From: Rahnella variigena
Lineage (GTDB): Bacteria; Pseudomonadota; Gammaproteobacteria; Enterobacterales; Enterobacteriaceae
Assembly: GCF_003610915.1 (NCBI RefSeq)
Contig: NZ_NSDJ01000001.1
Coordinates: 3,348,001 to 3,412,000 of the forward strand
Reading direction: 5' to 3'
Length of the DNA: 64,000 nucleotides
The translations under genes were made by a program, and so were the position numbers. The notes beneath the pieces were generated by a model that was not told where the DNA came from, did not search any database, and saw nothing but the letters and a program-made list of their open reading frames with translations. The first letter of the stretch is position 1, and each line of letters begins with the position of its first letter. Positions 51,605 through 61,347 of the stretch are shown here, piece after piece.

Positions 51605-52323
51605 TTGCGTGGTTCCCCCGCAGGCATTTCATCAAGGTTCAGATACTGTGGTGCGACCGCACCGGCAAAGCGTTTCTGGTGCGCGGCTTCTTCACCCGAC
51701 GCACAACTTTGCTCACCGAGGAACTTGATTTGCTCCTCTTCCCATACCGCGTCCAGCGCAGCAGGCGTGTCATCACGGGCTTCCTGTTTAATTCCTTCGC
51801 GCACCGTTGCGGTGGCGATATCACTGCCGGACATCGCCAGCAGTAAATCAAACAGTTCGGCGTAATGGCTGTCACGCTCCTGCAAACGGGCACTCAGCAA
51901 GGCCAGGATTGGCGCGATATCGCGCAGGCCGTAGCGGGCCTGTTGTTCGTCACGCGTGGTGAGATATTCCAGGTACAGCGGCAGATAATCGGGCAGCTCA
52001 CGGCTGTCAATTTCCAGCCCGGCTTCGCGATATTGCGCCATCAGATCAACCATTGCCTGACCGCGGTCACGGGATTCACCATGCACGTGCTCAAACAACA
52101 GTAACGATGTGGCGCGGCCGCGATCGAACAAACCGGTATACGCCGACTGCGCATCCAGCAGATCCCTTTTACAGAAATCTGTGATGTACAGCGCCAGATC
52201 CAGACGCTGTTCTGCGTTCAGTTCAGCTGACTGGGTGACCGCCTCGAGAAGCTCCATCTTGTGTTCCCACAAGTCTTCGGACGGATAATCCAGCAGCAGG
52301 CCGATGATGCGTAAACTGTTCAT
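51601..52323 (-). CDS. narJ: Nitrate reductase assembly chaperone NarJ
   Basis: A 240-residue cytosolic chaperone (E. coli about 236) with [19 protein letters not shown] at the start and the conserved [20 protein letters not shown] and [12 protein letters not shown] segments. It delivers the molybdenum cofactor to NarG. It overlaps narI by 4 bp and narH by one base. Confidence 0.95.
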   Translation of the reverse strand: MNSLRIIGLLLDYPSEDLWEHKMELLEAVTQSAELNAEQRLDLALYITDFCKRDLLDAQSAYTGLFDRGRATSLLLFEHVHGESRDRGQAMVDLMAQYREAGLEIDSRELPDYLPLYLEYLTTRDEQQARYGLRDIAPILALLSARLQERDSHYAELFDLLLAMSGSDIATATVREGIKQEARDDTPAALDAVWEEEQIKFLGEQSCASGEEAAHQKRFAGAVAPQYLNLDEMPAGEPRK

Positions 52324-53858
52324 TAGCCCTTCCTTTCAGTTTTCGCGCCGATGTCGATGGCATCAATGCGTTTGCTGTTGAACAGGTTGAATTTGCTGTC
52401 GCTGCCGTGACAACCGTCACCGAAGCTGAAACCACAACCCTTGGCTTCCGGGAAGGCTTCCCGCGCCTGTTCACGATGGCTGGATGGCACCACGAAACGG
52501 TCTTCGTAGTTGGCAATCGCCAGATAGCGGTACATCTCTTCCGCCTGCGCCGCAGACAATCCGACCTGCTCCAGCGCGCTGGTATCCGTGATGCCGTCAA
52601 CCGTTTCAGCACGTTTGAAGTGACGCATCGCCAGCATACGTTTCAGCGCACGCAGCACCGGTGCGGTGTCGCCCGCCGTCAGCAGGTTCGCCAGATATTG
52701 CACAGGAATACGCAGACTTTCGACGTCCGGCAGCACGCCGCTGTGCGGTAAAGCACCGGCGTCGGCAGCGGACTGGATCGGAGACAGCGGCGGCACGTAC
52801 CAGACCATCGGCAATGTGCGGTATTCCGGATGCAGCGGCAGTGCCAGCTTCCATTCAATCGCCATTTTATAGACCGGCGACTGGCGCGCAGCGTCCATCA
52901 CAGAAATCGGAATGCCGTCTTTTTCAGCCTGAGCGATCACTTCAGGATCGTTCGGATCGAGGAAGATGCTCATCTGGCTTTCGTAGAGATCTTTATCGTT
53001 CTCAACTGACGCGGCTTCGGCAATACGGTCGGCGTCATACAACACCACGCCGAGATAGCGGATACGGCCGACGCAGGTTTCGGAACAGACCGTTGGCTGG
53101 CCCGCTTCGATGCGCGGATAACAGAAAATACATTTTTCTGACTTGCCGCTTTTCCAGTTGAAGTAGATTTTTTTGTACGGACAGCCGGTCAGGCACATGC
53201 GCCAGCCGCGGCATTTGTCCTGGTCGATCAGCACGATGCCGTCTTCGCCGCGCTTATAAATCGCACCGCTCGGACAGGTCGCCACACACGCCGGGTTCAG
53301 GCAGTGTTCGCACAGACGCGGCAGGTACGCCATAAAGGTATTTTCGAACTCGCCGTACATTTCTTTCTGCATATTGGCGAAGTTCTGATCGGCAGAACGT
53401 TTGCTGAACTCGGTGCCCAGATCGTCTTCCCAGTTCGGGCCGCCGGTAATTTTCTTCATGCGTTTGCCGGTCAGCAGTGAACGCGGACGGGCTACCGGCT
53501 GATGTTTACTGTCTTTTGCGGTGTGCAGATGCTGATAATCAAAATCAAACGGCTCGTAATAATCATCGATTTCCGGCATATGCGGGTTGGCGAAGATTTT
53601 ATGCAGCAGGTTGGCTTTGTTGCCCATACGCGGCTGCAGTTTGCCGTTGATTTTGCGGATCCAGCCGCCCTTCCATTTTTCCTGGTTTTCCCAGTCGTGC
53701 GGATAACCCAGACCCGGTTTGGTTTCCACGTTATTGAACCACGCGTATTCCATCCCTTCACGGCTGGTCCAGACGTTTTTACAGGTCACGGAACAGGTGT
53801 GGCAGCCAATGCATTTGTCGAGATTCAGCACCATGCCGACTTGTGAACGAATTTTCAT
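52323..53858 (-). CDS. narH: Respiratory nitrate reductase beta subunit NarH
   Basis: A 511-residue iron-sulfur protein. Four cluster motifs are visible: CIGCHTCSVTC near 16-26, CEHCLNPACVATCPSG, CRGWRMCLTGCP (Trp in place of one Cys, as expected for the 3Fe-4S cluster), and CIFCYPRIEAGQPTVCSETC. It passes electrons from NarI to NarG. Four bases overlap narG. Confidence 0.97.
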   Translation of the reverse strand: MKIRSQVGMVLNLDKCIGCHTCSVTCKNVWTSREGMEYAWFNNVETKPGLGYPHDWENQEKWKGGWIRKINGKLQPRMGNKANLLHKIFANPHMPEIDDYYEPFDFDYQHLHTAKDSKHQPVARPRSLLTGKRMKKITGGPNWEDDLGTEFSKRSADQNFANMQKEMYGEFENTFMAYLPRLCEHCLNPACVATCPSGAIYKRGEDGIVLIDQDKCRGWRMCLTGCPYKKIYFNWKSGKSEKCIFCYPRIEAGQPTVCSETCVGRIRYLGVVLYDADRIAEAASVENDKDLYESQMSIFLDPNDPEVIAQAEKDGIPISVMDAARQSPVYKMAIEWKLALPLHPEYRTLPMVWYVPPLSPIQSAADAGALPHSGVLPDVESLRIPVQYLANLLTAGDTAPVLRALKRMLAMRHFKRAETVDGITDTSALEQVGLSAAQAEEMYRYLAIANYEDRFVVPSSHREQAREAFPEAKGCGFSFGDGCHGSDSKFNLFNSKRIDAIDIGAKTERKG

Positions 53859-56800
53859 TTGGCTTTCTCCTGTTGCACGGCGTCCTGCACGTAGTCATTG
53901 CCTTCATCGTCTAACCAGTCGATGCGGTTCATTTTGCGCACAATCACGAATTCATCGCGGTTAGAACCGACCGTGCCGTAGTAGTTGAAACCGTATGCCA
54001 GCTGCGCATAGCCGCCGATCATGTGAGTCGGTTTCGGGCAAACGCGGGTAACGGAGTTGTGAATACCGCCGCGCTGCTGGCTGATTTCAGAGCCCGGAAT
54101 ATTCACGATGCGTTCCTGCGCGTGATACATCATGGTCATCCCCGCCGGTACGCGCTGGCTGACCACCGCACGGGCGCTCAGTGAACCATTGGCGTTGAAC
54201 GCTTCGATCCAGTCGTTATCTTCGATACCCAGTTTTGTCGCATCGTCTTCACTCAGCCAGACAATCGGGCCGCCGCGACCTAAGGTCAGCATCAGCAGGT
54301 TGTCGCTGTAGGTGGAGTGAATGCCCCATTTCTGGTGCGGCGTCAGGAAGTTCAGCGCCATTTCCGGATTACCATTCGGCTTCGCATTCAGCAACGGCTG
54401 CGCCGCGCGGGTGTCGATTGGCGGACGGTACACCAGCAGGCTTTCACCGAACGCACGCATCCACGCGTGATCCTGATAAATCTGCTGACGGCCGGACAGC
54501 GTGCGCCATGGGATCAGCTCATGCACGTTGGTGTAACAGGCGTTGTAAGAAACGTGTTCATCTTCCAGACCCGACCACGTCGGACTCGAGATGATTTTGC
54601 GCGGCTGCGCCTGAATATCGCGGAAGCGGATTTTCTCGTCTTCTTTATTCAGCGCCAGATGCGTATGGTCGCGGCCGGTATTTTCGCTCAGCGCCGCCCA
54701 GGCTTTCACTGCCACCTGACCGTTGGTTTCCGGTGCCAGCGTCAGGATGACTTCTGCCGCATCTATCGCGGAGTTAATCATCGGCTGGCCTTTGGCGGTG
54801 CCATCCGCTTTGGTGTAATTCAGTTTTTTCAGTAAATCGACTTCGCTGTCAGTATTCCAGCTGATGCCTTTACCGCCGTTACCGAGTTTTTCCAGCAACG
54901 GACCGACCGACGTGAAGCGCTCATAAGTATTTGGATAATCGCGTTCAACGGCCATCAGATGCGGTGCGGTACGCCCCGGGATCAGGTCACATTCCCCTTT
55001 TTTCCAGTCTTCCACACCGAACGGCTGCGCCAGTTCAGCGGCGGAATCGTGCTGGATAGGCAACGTCACCACATCGGTTTCCACACCCAGATGGCCGACA
55101 CAGACGCGGGAGAATTCTTTGGCGATGCCTTTGTAGATTTCCCAGTCGCTTTTCGAATCCCAGGCAGGATCCACAGCCGCTGACAGCGGATGAATAAACG
55201 GATGCATATCCGACGTATTCATGTCGTCTTTTTCATACCAGGTCGCGGTTGGCAGAACGATGTCTGAATACAGGCAAGTGCTGGACATACGGAAATCAAG
55301 CGTCACCACCAGATCCAGTTTGCCTTCGCCGCCCTGCGCCTGCCATTCGACTTCTTCCGGCATCACACCGCCCTGAATGCCTAAATCATCACCCTGAATA
55401 CCGTGTTCAGTACCCAGCAGATATTTCAGCATGTACTCGTGGCCTTTACCGGAAGAACCCAGCAGGTTGGAGCGCCAGACGAACAGGTTGCGCGGGAAGT
55501 TCTGCGGATTGTCCGGCTGTTCAGAAGCAAAGCGTACGCTGCCTTCTTTCAGCGCTGCCACGGTGAAATCAGCCGGCGATAAACCGGCGGCTTTCGCCTG
55601 TTCCGCGATGCGCAGCGGGTTAACGCTCAGCTGTGGCGCAGACGGCAACCAGCCCATACGCTCGGCGCGCACGTTATAGTCGATCATGCTGCCGGTAAAT
55701 TTGGATTTATCTGCCAGCGGGGACAACAGTTCCTGCGGCGCGACGGTTTCGTAACGCCACTGGCTGGAATGGTTATAGAAGAACGACGTGCTGTTCATCT
55801 GGCGTGGCGGACGCTGCCAGTCGAGGCCAAACGCCAGTGGCTGCCAGCCGGTTTGCGGACGCAGTTTTTCCTGTCCGACGTAGTGTGCCCAGCCGCCACC
55901 GCTCTGACCAACACAACCGCAGAAGATCAGCATGTTGATCAAACCGCGGTAGTTCATGTCGAGGTGATACCAGTGGTTCATCCCGGCACCGACGATGATC
56001 ATCGAACGACCGTGGGTTTTGTTGGCGTTATCGGCAAATTCATGGGCGATGCGCTCGATGTTCTGCTGAGAAACACCGGTAATTTTCTCGGCCCAGGCTG
56101 GCGTGTAGGCTTTGATTTCGTCATAGCTTTGCGCGCAGTTTTCATCGTTCAGGCCGCGTTCAATGCCATAGTTCGCCAGCGTCAGGTCGTAAACGCTTGC
56201 CACCAGACCGGTGCTGCCGTCTGCCAGTTGCAGGCGTTTGACCGGCAGTTTGTGCATCAGGATTTCATCAAGCGCGACGCTGTTGAAATGCTCGCTGACC
56301 GCGCCGCCGAAGTACGGATAACCCACGCTGACCACTTCGTCGTGATCGTCGAGCAGGCTCAGCTTCAGGCTGACGTCTTTATGTTCTTTCCCTTCGCGGG
56401 ATTCCAGATTCCACTGGCCTTTTTCACCCCAGCGGTAACCGATAGAACCTAACGGTGAAACCAGCTCGCCGGTGTTTTCGTCAAAGGCGATGGTTTTCCA
56501 CTGCGGGTTATTTTCCTGACCGAGATTGTCCACCAGATCGGACGCACGCAGCATACGGCCTGCGGCATAGGAACCGTCTTCACGTGGTTCCAGCATCACC
56601 AGCATCGGCATGTCGGTATAGCGACGCACGTAATCAGTGAAGTACTGACTTGGATTATCAATATGGAAGGATTTAAGGATCACATGACCCATTGCCAGCG
56701 CCAGCGCGCTGTCGGTGCCTTGTTTCGGTGCCAGCCACTGGTCGCAAATCTTAGCGATTTCAGCGTAATCCGGCGTAATGGCCACCGTTTTGGTGCCTTT

Positions 56801-57619
56801 GTAACGCACTTCGGTAAAGAAGTGAGCATCCGGCGTACGGGTCTGCGGAACGTTAGAACCCCAGGCGATAATATATGAAGAGTTGTACCAGTCAGCCGAT
56901 TCCGGCACGTCGGTCTGCTCGCCCCAGGTTTGCGGAGAAGCCGGTGGCAAATCGCAGTACCAGTCGTAGAAGCTCAGACACACGCCGCCGATCAGCGACA
57001 GATAACGAGCGCCGGATGCGTAAGACACCATCGACATCGCCGGAATTGGCGAGAAACCGATAATGCGGTCCGGGCCAAAAGTTTTGGCGGTATACACGTT
57101 GGAGGCTGCAATCAGCTCATTCACTTCCTGCCAGCTTGAACGCACAAACCCACCGCGTCCGCGTGCGGCTTTATATTCTTTGGCTTTTTCCGGCTGATTA
57201 ATGATCGAGCCCCAGGCATCCACCGGATCGCTGTGTTTCAGTTTGGCTTCACGCCATAACTGGATCAGCTTTTTGCGCATCAGTGGATATTTCAGGCGGT
57301 TTGCGCTGTAGAGATACCAGGAATAGCTGGCACCACGCGGGCAGCCACGCGGTTCGTGGTTCGGCAGATCCGGACGGGTGCGCGGATAGTCAGTCTGCTG
57401 GGTTTCCCAGGTGACCAGACCGTTTTTAACGTAAATCTTCCAGCTGCATGAACCGGTGCAGTTCACACCGTGTGTGGAACGCACCACTTTGTCGTGCTGC
57501 CAGCGGCTGCGGTAGCCGTCTTCCCAGTCACGATTGGTATCCAGCGTCTGGCCGTGGCCGTCAGCGAAAGGTTCAGCTAGCTGTTTGAAATAGCGAAACC
57601 GGTCAAGAAACTTGCTCAT
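53855..57619 (-). CDS. narG: Respiratory nitrate reductase alpha subunit NarG
   Basis: A 1254-residue catalytic subunit (E. coli 1247). The FS0 cluster ligands are His50, Cys54 and Cys58 (STHGVNCTGSCSW), followed by the TQQTDYPRTRPDLPNHEPRG segment. ADWYNSSYIIAWGSNVPQTR contains the region of the Mo-coordinating Asp. It reduces nitrate on the cytoplasmic face of the membrane. The operon order narGHJI is intact. narK and narXL, which adjoin it in E. coli, are absent here; a ClC gene lies upstream instead. Confidence 0.97.
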   Translation of the reverse strand: MSKFLDRFRYFKQLAEPFADGHGQTLDTNRDWEDGYRSRWQHDKVVRSTHGVNCTGSCSWKIYVKNGLVTWETQQTDYPRTRPDLPNHEPRGCPRGASYSWYLYSANRLKYPLMRKKLIQLWREAKLKHSDPVDAWGSIINQPEKAKEYKAARGRGGFVRSSWQEVNELIAASNVYTAKTFGPDRIIGFSPIPAMSMVSYASGARYLSLIGGVCLSFYDWYCDLPPASPQTWGEQTDVPESADWYNSSYIIAWGSNVPQTRTPDAHFFTEVRYKGTKTVAITPDYAEIAKICDQWLAPKQGTDSALALAMGHVILKSFHIDNPSQYFTDYVRRYTDMPMLVMLEPREDGSYAAGRMLRASDLVDNLGQENNPQWKTIAFDENTGELVSPLGSIGYRWGEKGQWNLESREGKEHKDVSLKLSLLDDHDEVVSVGYPYFGGAVSEHFNSVALDEILMHKLPVKRLQLADGSTGLVASVYDLTLANYGIERGLNDENCAQSYDEIKAYTPAWAEKITGVSQQNIERIAHEFADNANKTHGRSMIIVGAGMNHWYHLDMNYRGLINMLIFCGCVGQSGGGWAHYVGQEKLRPQTGWQPLAFGLDWQRPPRQMNSTSFFYNHSSQWRYETVAPQELLSPLADKSKFTGSMIDYNVRAERMGWLPSAPQLSVNPLRIAEQAKAAGLSPADFTVAALKEGSVRFASEQPDNPQNFPRNLFVWRSNLLGSSGKGHEYMLKYLLGTEHGIQGDDLGIQGGVMPEEVEWQAQGGEGKLDLVVTLDFRMSSTCLYSDIVLPTATWYEKDDMNTSDMHPFIHPLSAAVDPAWDSKSDWEIYKGIAKEFSRVCVGHLGVETDVVTLPIQHDSAAELAQPFGVEDWKKGECDLIPGRTAPHLMAVERDYPNTYERFTSVGPLLEKLGNGGKGISWNTDSEVDLLKKLNYTKADGTAKGQPMINSAIDAAEVILTLAPETNGQVAVKAWAALSENTGRDHTHLALNKEDEKIRFRDIQAQPRKIISSPTWSGLEDEHVSYNACYTNVHELIPWRTLSGRQQIYQDHAWMRAFGESLLVYRPPIDTRAAQPLLNAKPNGNPEMALNFLTPHQKWGIHSTYSDNLLMLTLGRGGPIVWLSEDDATKLGIEDNDWIEAFNANGSLSARAVVSQRVPAGMTMMYHAQERIVNIPGSEISQQRGGIHNSVTRVCPKPTHMIGGYAQLAYGFNYYGTVGSNRDEFVIVRKMNRIDWLDDEGNDYVQDAVQQEKAK

Positions 57620-57699
57620 CCGGAACTCTCCTGTGCAAAGGCTTATTTGCGCTTTGTCATTATGTGAATGGCGGGGAATACAACTTCATTGCTCGTGCC

Positions 57700-57816
57700 C
57701 GAAGTAATTGGAATTGCAGCAAGGCAGCAAACGAAGGGATCCCGATGAGCTGACACAAGTCAGTGATTCGGGTGACTGAGTGCTGCTAACGCTGCTGCTA
57801 TTTCAAGTACAAAGGG
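57700..57816 (+). repeat. ERIC-like repeat in the narG leader
   Basis: The core ATCCCGATGAGCTGAC then GTCAGTGATTCGGGTGAC, followed by GCTGCTAACGCTGCTG and TTTCAAGTACAAAGGGG, resembles the two copies at 33.6-33.9 kb and the ERIC consensus, with more divergence. It lies between the FNR box and narG, so it should be transcribed in the 5' leader. Confidence 0.65.
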
Positions 57817-57856
57817 GAAATTGGCCTCAGGGTATGCACGCGCGGGAACGCCCTAC

Positions 57857-57870
57857 TTGATTGCGATCAA
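57857..57870. promoter_or_regulatory. Perfect FNR box for narGHJI
   Basis: TTGAT-TGCG-ATCAA matches the FNR consensus TTGAT-N4-ATCAA exactly. If it acts at -41.5, the transcript start would fall near 57822, some 200 bp upstream of narG, with a CATACC -10-like hexamer near 57831-57836 on the minus strand. Confidence 0.88.
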
Positions 57871-57907
57871 GGCCGCTTCGTCGTGTATTTTTTTACATAA
57901 CGATAAA

Positions 57908-57923
57908 TACCCCCAAAGAGGTA
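57908..57923. promoter_or_regulatory. NarL/NarP 7-2-7 site upstream of narG
   Basis: TACCCCC-AA-AGAGGTA fits the inverted heptamer pattern TACYYMT-N2-AKRRGTA with one mismatch. It lies about 45 bp upstream of the FNR box. Confidence 0.72.
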
Positions 57924-58064
57924 TTAGCAATGGAGTCGCCATCTTATTGATTTACAATATTTAATTTTAAAACGGGTAAGGCGTTTAACGCAGGGAGAAA
58001 GGATATGGAAAATGAGGGGTATTTCAGAAAGCAGCCGGTTTCCATTGAGCAAACCGGCTATTAA

Positions 58065-59768
58065 TCAGAGGAAATCTTTGGCTTTATTCAGCAATGAGGC
58101 TTTGGTGATCACGCCCAGTAACCGCCGCGATTCGGCATCTTCCAGCACCGGAAGACGTTCGAGCGGCGAGTTGCTGAACATCGCCCACGCCTGCTCGTAG
58201 CTGGCCTGCTGGAAAATTGTGGTGAACTCCTGCTCGATAAAAGAGTCCATCGGGCTGTCGGATTTCACGCTGCCATCAATAAGACCAGCCGCCACCACGT
58301 TAGTCGGCACCACGCCGAGAAAACGCTCTTCCCGATCCACCACGTACACATAACGCGTGCGCTGTTTCAGCCCTTCGCTGACCACTTCAGACAGCGAGGC
58401 ATCAACGTACATTTTCGAACACGGTGAAATCAGCGAGGCCACCGTGCTGTATTCAAAGGCATTTTTCGCCGCAAACCGCGCATTATGCCGTGTCAGCACC
58501 GGATAGGTTCCGCCGACTTTAAGACGTGAGGCAACCACATAAGAGATCGCCGTCGCCAGCATCAGCGGGAACAGCAGCGAACTGTTGAGGGTCATTTCGA
58601 ACGCCATCATGATCGACATCAGCGGCGCGTGACTGGTCGCCGCCAGCAGCGCACTCATGCCAATGGCGGCGTAAAGCCCGACCGGACCGGGATCAAATCC
58701 CAGCCATTGCAGGAAAGTACAGACCAGCGCCCCGCCCGCCGCACCAATCAGTAACGATGGCGTAAACAATCCGCCCACCGCACCGGAACCGATGGTGATC
58801 GCCGTCGCGAGAATTTTCAGGATCAGCAGCACCAGCAACGACGTCTGTAAATCGCCATCGTTGAGAATTAAATCGATGACTTCAAAACCGTTACCAAGCA
58901 CCAGCGGCGAAATCATTGCCACCAGCCCGACGCCCAGTCCGCCCAGCCCGAGACGCAGCGCGGGATGAGAAATGGGTTTCATCCACTGACGGACTTTATC
59001 AATAGACGAAATGAATAATGGCCCGAGGATCCCCGTCGCGACACCGATAATCAGCACGGTGAAAATCGCGCCCAAAGACGGGCTGAAAGAGACCGAGGAA
59101 TAAAGATAAAGCGGCGCGTAATCCGTCAGCGACCTCACGGTAAGCACTGCGACCGAGGCCGAAATGAACAGCGGGATCAGCCGCTGCACGGCGGTCACGC
59201 CGAAGGCGATTTCTGCCACAAACAGCGCACCGGCAAACGGGGCGTGATACACCGCCGCCAGTCCGCCCGCTGCGGCCATCGCGATAATATCCGACTGATG
59301 GACGCCTTTAAAACGCGAAAAACGCCCGAGCAGACTGCCGCTCAGCGCCGAAAGCTGCACCATCGCCCCTTCCCGCCCGATAGAACCGCCGCTGGCAATA
59401 CTGGCCAGTGACGACAATCCGCGCAGCACGGTGCTGACCACCGGAATGCCCGGCAAACGCTGATCAATCACATCCAGATAATCGGGCATCTTGCCGTGTT
59501 TGTTTTCATAACGCAGCGCCAGGATCAGGATGAAACCGGCAATCACGCCACCGGCGGTGGTGATCAGCGGCCAGATGAGTTTCGGGTATTCATTGAAAGC
59601 TTTGGTGATGTCACTGCCGTCCGTGAACATCAGGCCGTTGACACCCGAAATGGCCCCGCGAAACGCAATCGTCACCAGCGCAGCGACAATCCCGGCAGGA
59701 ATGGCAATCAGCAGATTTATCAGATCGCTCTTTTGCAGGTATTCAGGATTAAGGGCTTTCAGCGTCAT
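58065..59768 (-). CDS. ClC-family chloride channel/transporter with CBS domains
   Basis: A 567-residue membrane protein. ClC blocks are visible: LPGIPVVSTVLRG, GGSIGREGAMVQ with the gating Glu133, ALFVAEIAFG with Glu186 at the proton-glutamate position, and GSGAVGGLFTPSLL. Both acidic residues suggest a Cl-/H+ antiporter rather than a passive channel. A C-terminal pair of CBS domains (about 440-567) may sense nucleotides. It is longer than E. coli ClcA or ClcB, which lack CBS domains. No operon partner is apparent. Confidence 0.9.
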   Translation of the reverse strand: MTLKALNPEYLQKSDLINLLIAIPAGIVAALVTIAFRGAISGVNGLMFTDGSDITKAFNEYPKLIWPLITTAGGVIAGFILILALRYENKHGKMPDYLDVIDQRLPGIPVVSTVLRGLSSLASIASGGSIGREGAMVQLSALSGSLLGRFSRFKGVHQSDIIAMAAAGGLAAVYHAPFAGALFVAEIAFGVTAVQRLIPLFISASVAVLTVRSLTDYAPLYLYSSVSFSPSLGAIFTVLIIGVATGILGPLFISSIDKVRQWMKPISHPALRLGLGGLGVGLVAMISPLVLGNGFEVIDLILNDGDLQTSLLVLLILKILATAITIGSGAVGGLFTPSLLIGAAGGALVCTFLQWLGFDPGPVGLYAAIGMSALLAATSHAPLMSIMMAFEMTLNSSLLFPLMLATAISYVVASRLKVGGTYPVLTRHNARFAAKNAFEYSTVASLISPCSKMYVDASLSEVVSEGLKQRTRYVYVVDREERFLGVVPTNVVAAGLIDGSVKSDSPMDSFIEQEFTTIFQQASYEQAWAMFSNSPLERLPVLEDAESRRLLGVITKASLLNKAKDFL

Positions 59769-59821
59769 AAGATCTCATCGTGAGAACAAGGGGAACGAAT
59801 AACTCTTTTGGGTTTGCCGTA

Positions 59822-59846
59822 CTCCTCCCCTTCGCAGGGGAAGGAG
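59822..59846. repeat. Single GC-rich palindrome of the window's repeat family
   Basis: CTCCTCCCCT-TCGC-AGGGGAAGGAG, followed by CAGACCAGGC, resembles the units at 7153-7344. It lies 14 bp past the cystine ATPase gene, probably in its 3' untranslated end. Confidence 0.75.
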
Positions 59847-59859
59847 CAGACCAGGCTTT

Positions 59860-60612
59860 TTAGTGAGCCAAAAACTTCTCGAGGAACTGTTTTGTGCGGG
59901 CGTGTTGCGGATTAGAGAACAGCTCTTTCGCGGGTCCCTGCTCCACGATCCGGCCCTGATCCATAAAGATCGCCCGGTCCGCGACATCGCGGGCGAAGCT
60001 CATTTCATGGGTCACGATCACCATGGTGCGGTGCTCGAGCGCCAGCGCGCGGATAGTGTTAAGCACTTCGCCGACCAGCTCCGGATCCAGCGCTGAGGTC
60101 GGTTCATCGAACAAAATCACTTCCGGGTTCATCGCCAGTGCGCGGGCAATAGCCACACGCTGCTGCTGACCGCCGGAAAGGCGTCGCGGATAGGCGTTTT
60201 CTTTGCCATTTAATCCGACCTTTTCCAGTAACTGACGCGCGGTAGCAATGGCCTTTTCTTTCGGCTCGCCCTTCACAATCACCGGCCCTTCAATAATGTT
60301 TTCCAGCACAGAGCGGTGCGGGAACAGATTGAAGTTCTGGAAGACAAAACCGACCTGTTTGCGCAGTTCACGCACTTTATCTTTTTGCTTGCTGATCGGC
60401 TTACTGGCATCAATTTCAATATTGCCGACTTTGATGGTGCCGCCATCCGGCTCTTCCAGCAGATTAATACTGCGCAGTAACGTGGTTTTACCGGAACCGC
60501 TCGGCCCGATAATCGCCACCACTTCTCCGGCATTCACCTGCAAATCAATACCGTGTAACACCGTCTGCTTGTTGAACTTTTTAGTCAGTTGCTTTACGTC
60601 GATAGTACTCAT
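59860..60612 (-). CDS. tcyN: L-cystine ABC importer ATPase TcyN
   Basis: A 250-residue polar amino acid family ATPase with Walker A GPSGSGKTT at 36-44, Q-loop VFQNFNLFPH, signature LSGGQQQRVAIARAL and Walker B VILFDEPTSALD. The start overlaps the permease stop by 4 bp. It corresponds to E. coli YecC/TcyN in the cystine import system. Confidence 0.93.
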   Translation of the reverse strand: MSTIDVKQLTKKFNKQTVLHGIDLQVNAGEVVAIIGPSGSGKTTLLRSINLLEEPDGGTIKVGNIEIDASKPISKQKDKVRELRKQVGFVFQNFNLFPHRSVLENIIEGPVIVKGEPKEKAIATARQLLEKVGLNGKENAYPRRLSGGQQQRVAIARALAMNPEVILFDEPTSALDPELVGEVLNTIRALALEHRTMVIVTHEMSFARDVADRAIFMDQGRIVEQGPAKELFSNPQHARTKQFLEKFLAH

Positions 60613-61277
60613 GAAGGCTCCTGATCCTGACGGTTAACCCGGTCTTCCAGACGGTTTTGCAGGAAGGATAAAACGGTCGCCAGCACCCAGTAGATAACGG
60701 AGGCGGCCAGATACATGGTGAACACTTCCAGCGTGCGCGAAGTAACCAGCTGCGCCTGACGGAACAGTTCCGGTACCTGAATGGTGGCGGCAAGCGAAGT
60801 ATCTTTCACCAGACCGATAAAGCTGTTGCCGAGCGGCGGAAGTGCCGTGCGCGCGGCCTGCGGTAAAATCACGCGGCGCAGCGTCTGCCACGGACTCATA
60901 CCAATACTTGCCGCCGCTTCCCACTGCCCTTTTTCAATCGACGAAATCGCCGCACGCAGGGTTTCAGAGGTGTAAGCCGCGGTGTTTAAAGACAGGCCAA
61001 TCATCGCCGCCGGAATAGGATCCAGCTCGATGCCGAACTGCGGCAGGCCGTAATAAATCATGAACAGCTGAGCAATCAGCGGCGTGCCACGGAATACGGA
61101 CACGTAAAAACGCGATATCCACGACAGCGGCCAGAAATGCGAAAGGCGCATCAGCGCCAGGATGAAGCCCAGAATCAACCCGAAGACCATTCCGCCCAGA
61201 CTGAGCTGAAGGGTAAACAGGGTACCTTTCAATAAAAATGGTGCTGAATCCAGCACCAGTTGAATACTTTCTTGCAT
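60609..61277 (-). CDS. tcyL: L-cystine ABC importer permease TcyL
   Basis: A 222-residue permease, the same length as E. coli TcyL (YecS). The HisMQ-family N-terminus (FLLKGTLFTLQLSLGGMVFG) and coupling loop EAAASIGMSPWQTLRRVILPQAARTALPPLGN are present. It follows tcyJ by 70 bp and overlaps tcyN. Confidence 0.93.
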   Translation of the reverse strand: MQESIQLVLDSAPFLLKGTLFTLQLSLGGMVFGLILGFILALMRLSHFWPLSWISRFYVSVFRGTPLIAQLFMIYYGLPQFGIELDPIPAAMIGLSLNTAAYTSETLRAAISSIEKGQWEAAASIGMSPWQTLRRVILPQAARTALPPLGNSFIGLVKDTSLAATIQVPELFRQAQLVTSRTLEVFTMYLAASVIYWVLATVLSFLQNRLEDRVNRQDQEPS

Positions 61278-61347
61278 CAGGTAAGAACCTTATGGATCAG
61301 TTCGTAATGAGCCGGAACGCCAGTCTGACGCTCCGGTTTTACGAATA

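Larger units (their letters stand above)
57620..58064. other. narG upstream regulatory region with an inserted repeat
   Basis: A 445-bp gap between narG and the ClC gene. From the narG side it holds a short leader, an ERIC-like element (57700-57816), a perfect FNR box (57857-57870) and a NarL/NarP 7-2-7 site (57908-57923). Beyond 57930 I saw nothing specific. Confidence 0.75.

Noticed and set aside
55769..56452. A 227-codon plus-strand frame opposite narG
   Set aside because: Antisense shadow of narG, whose motifs are intact throughout.
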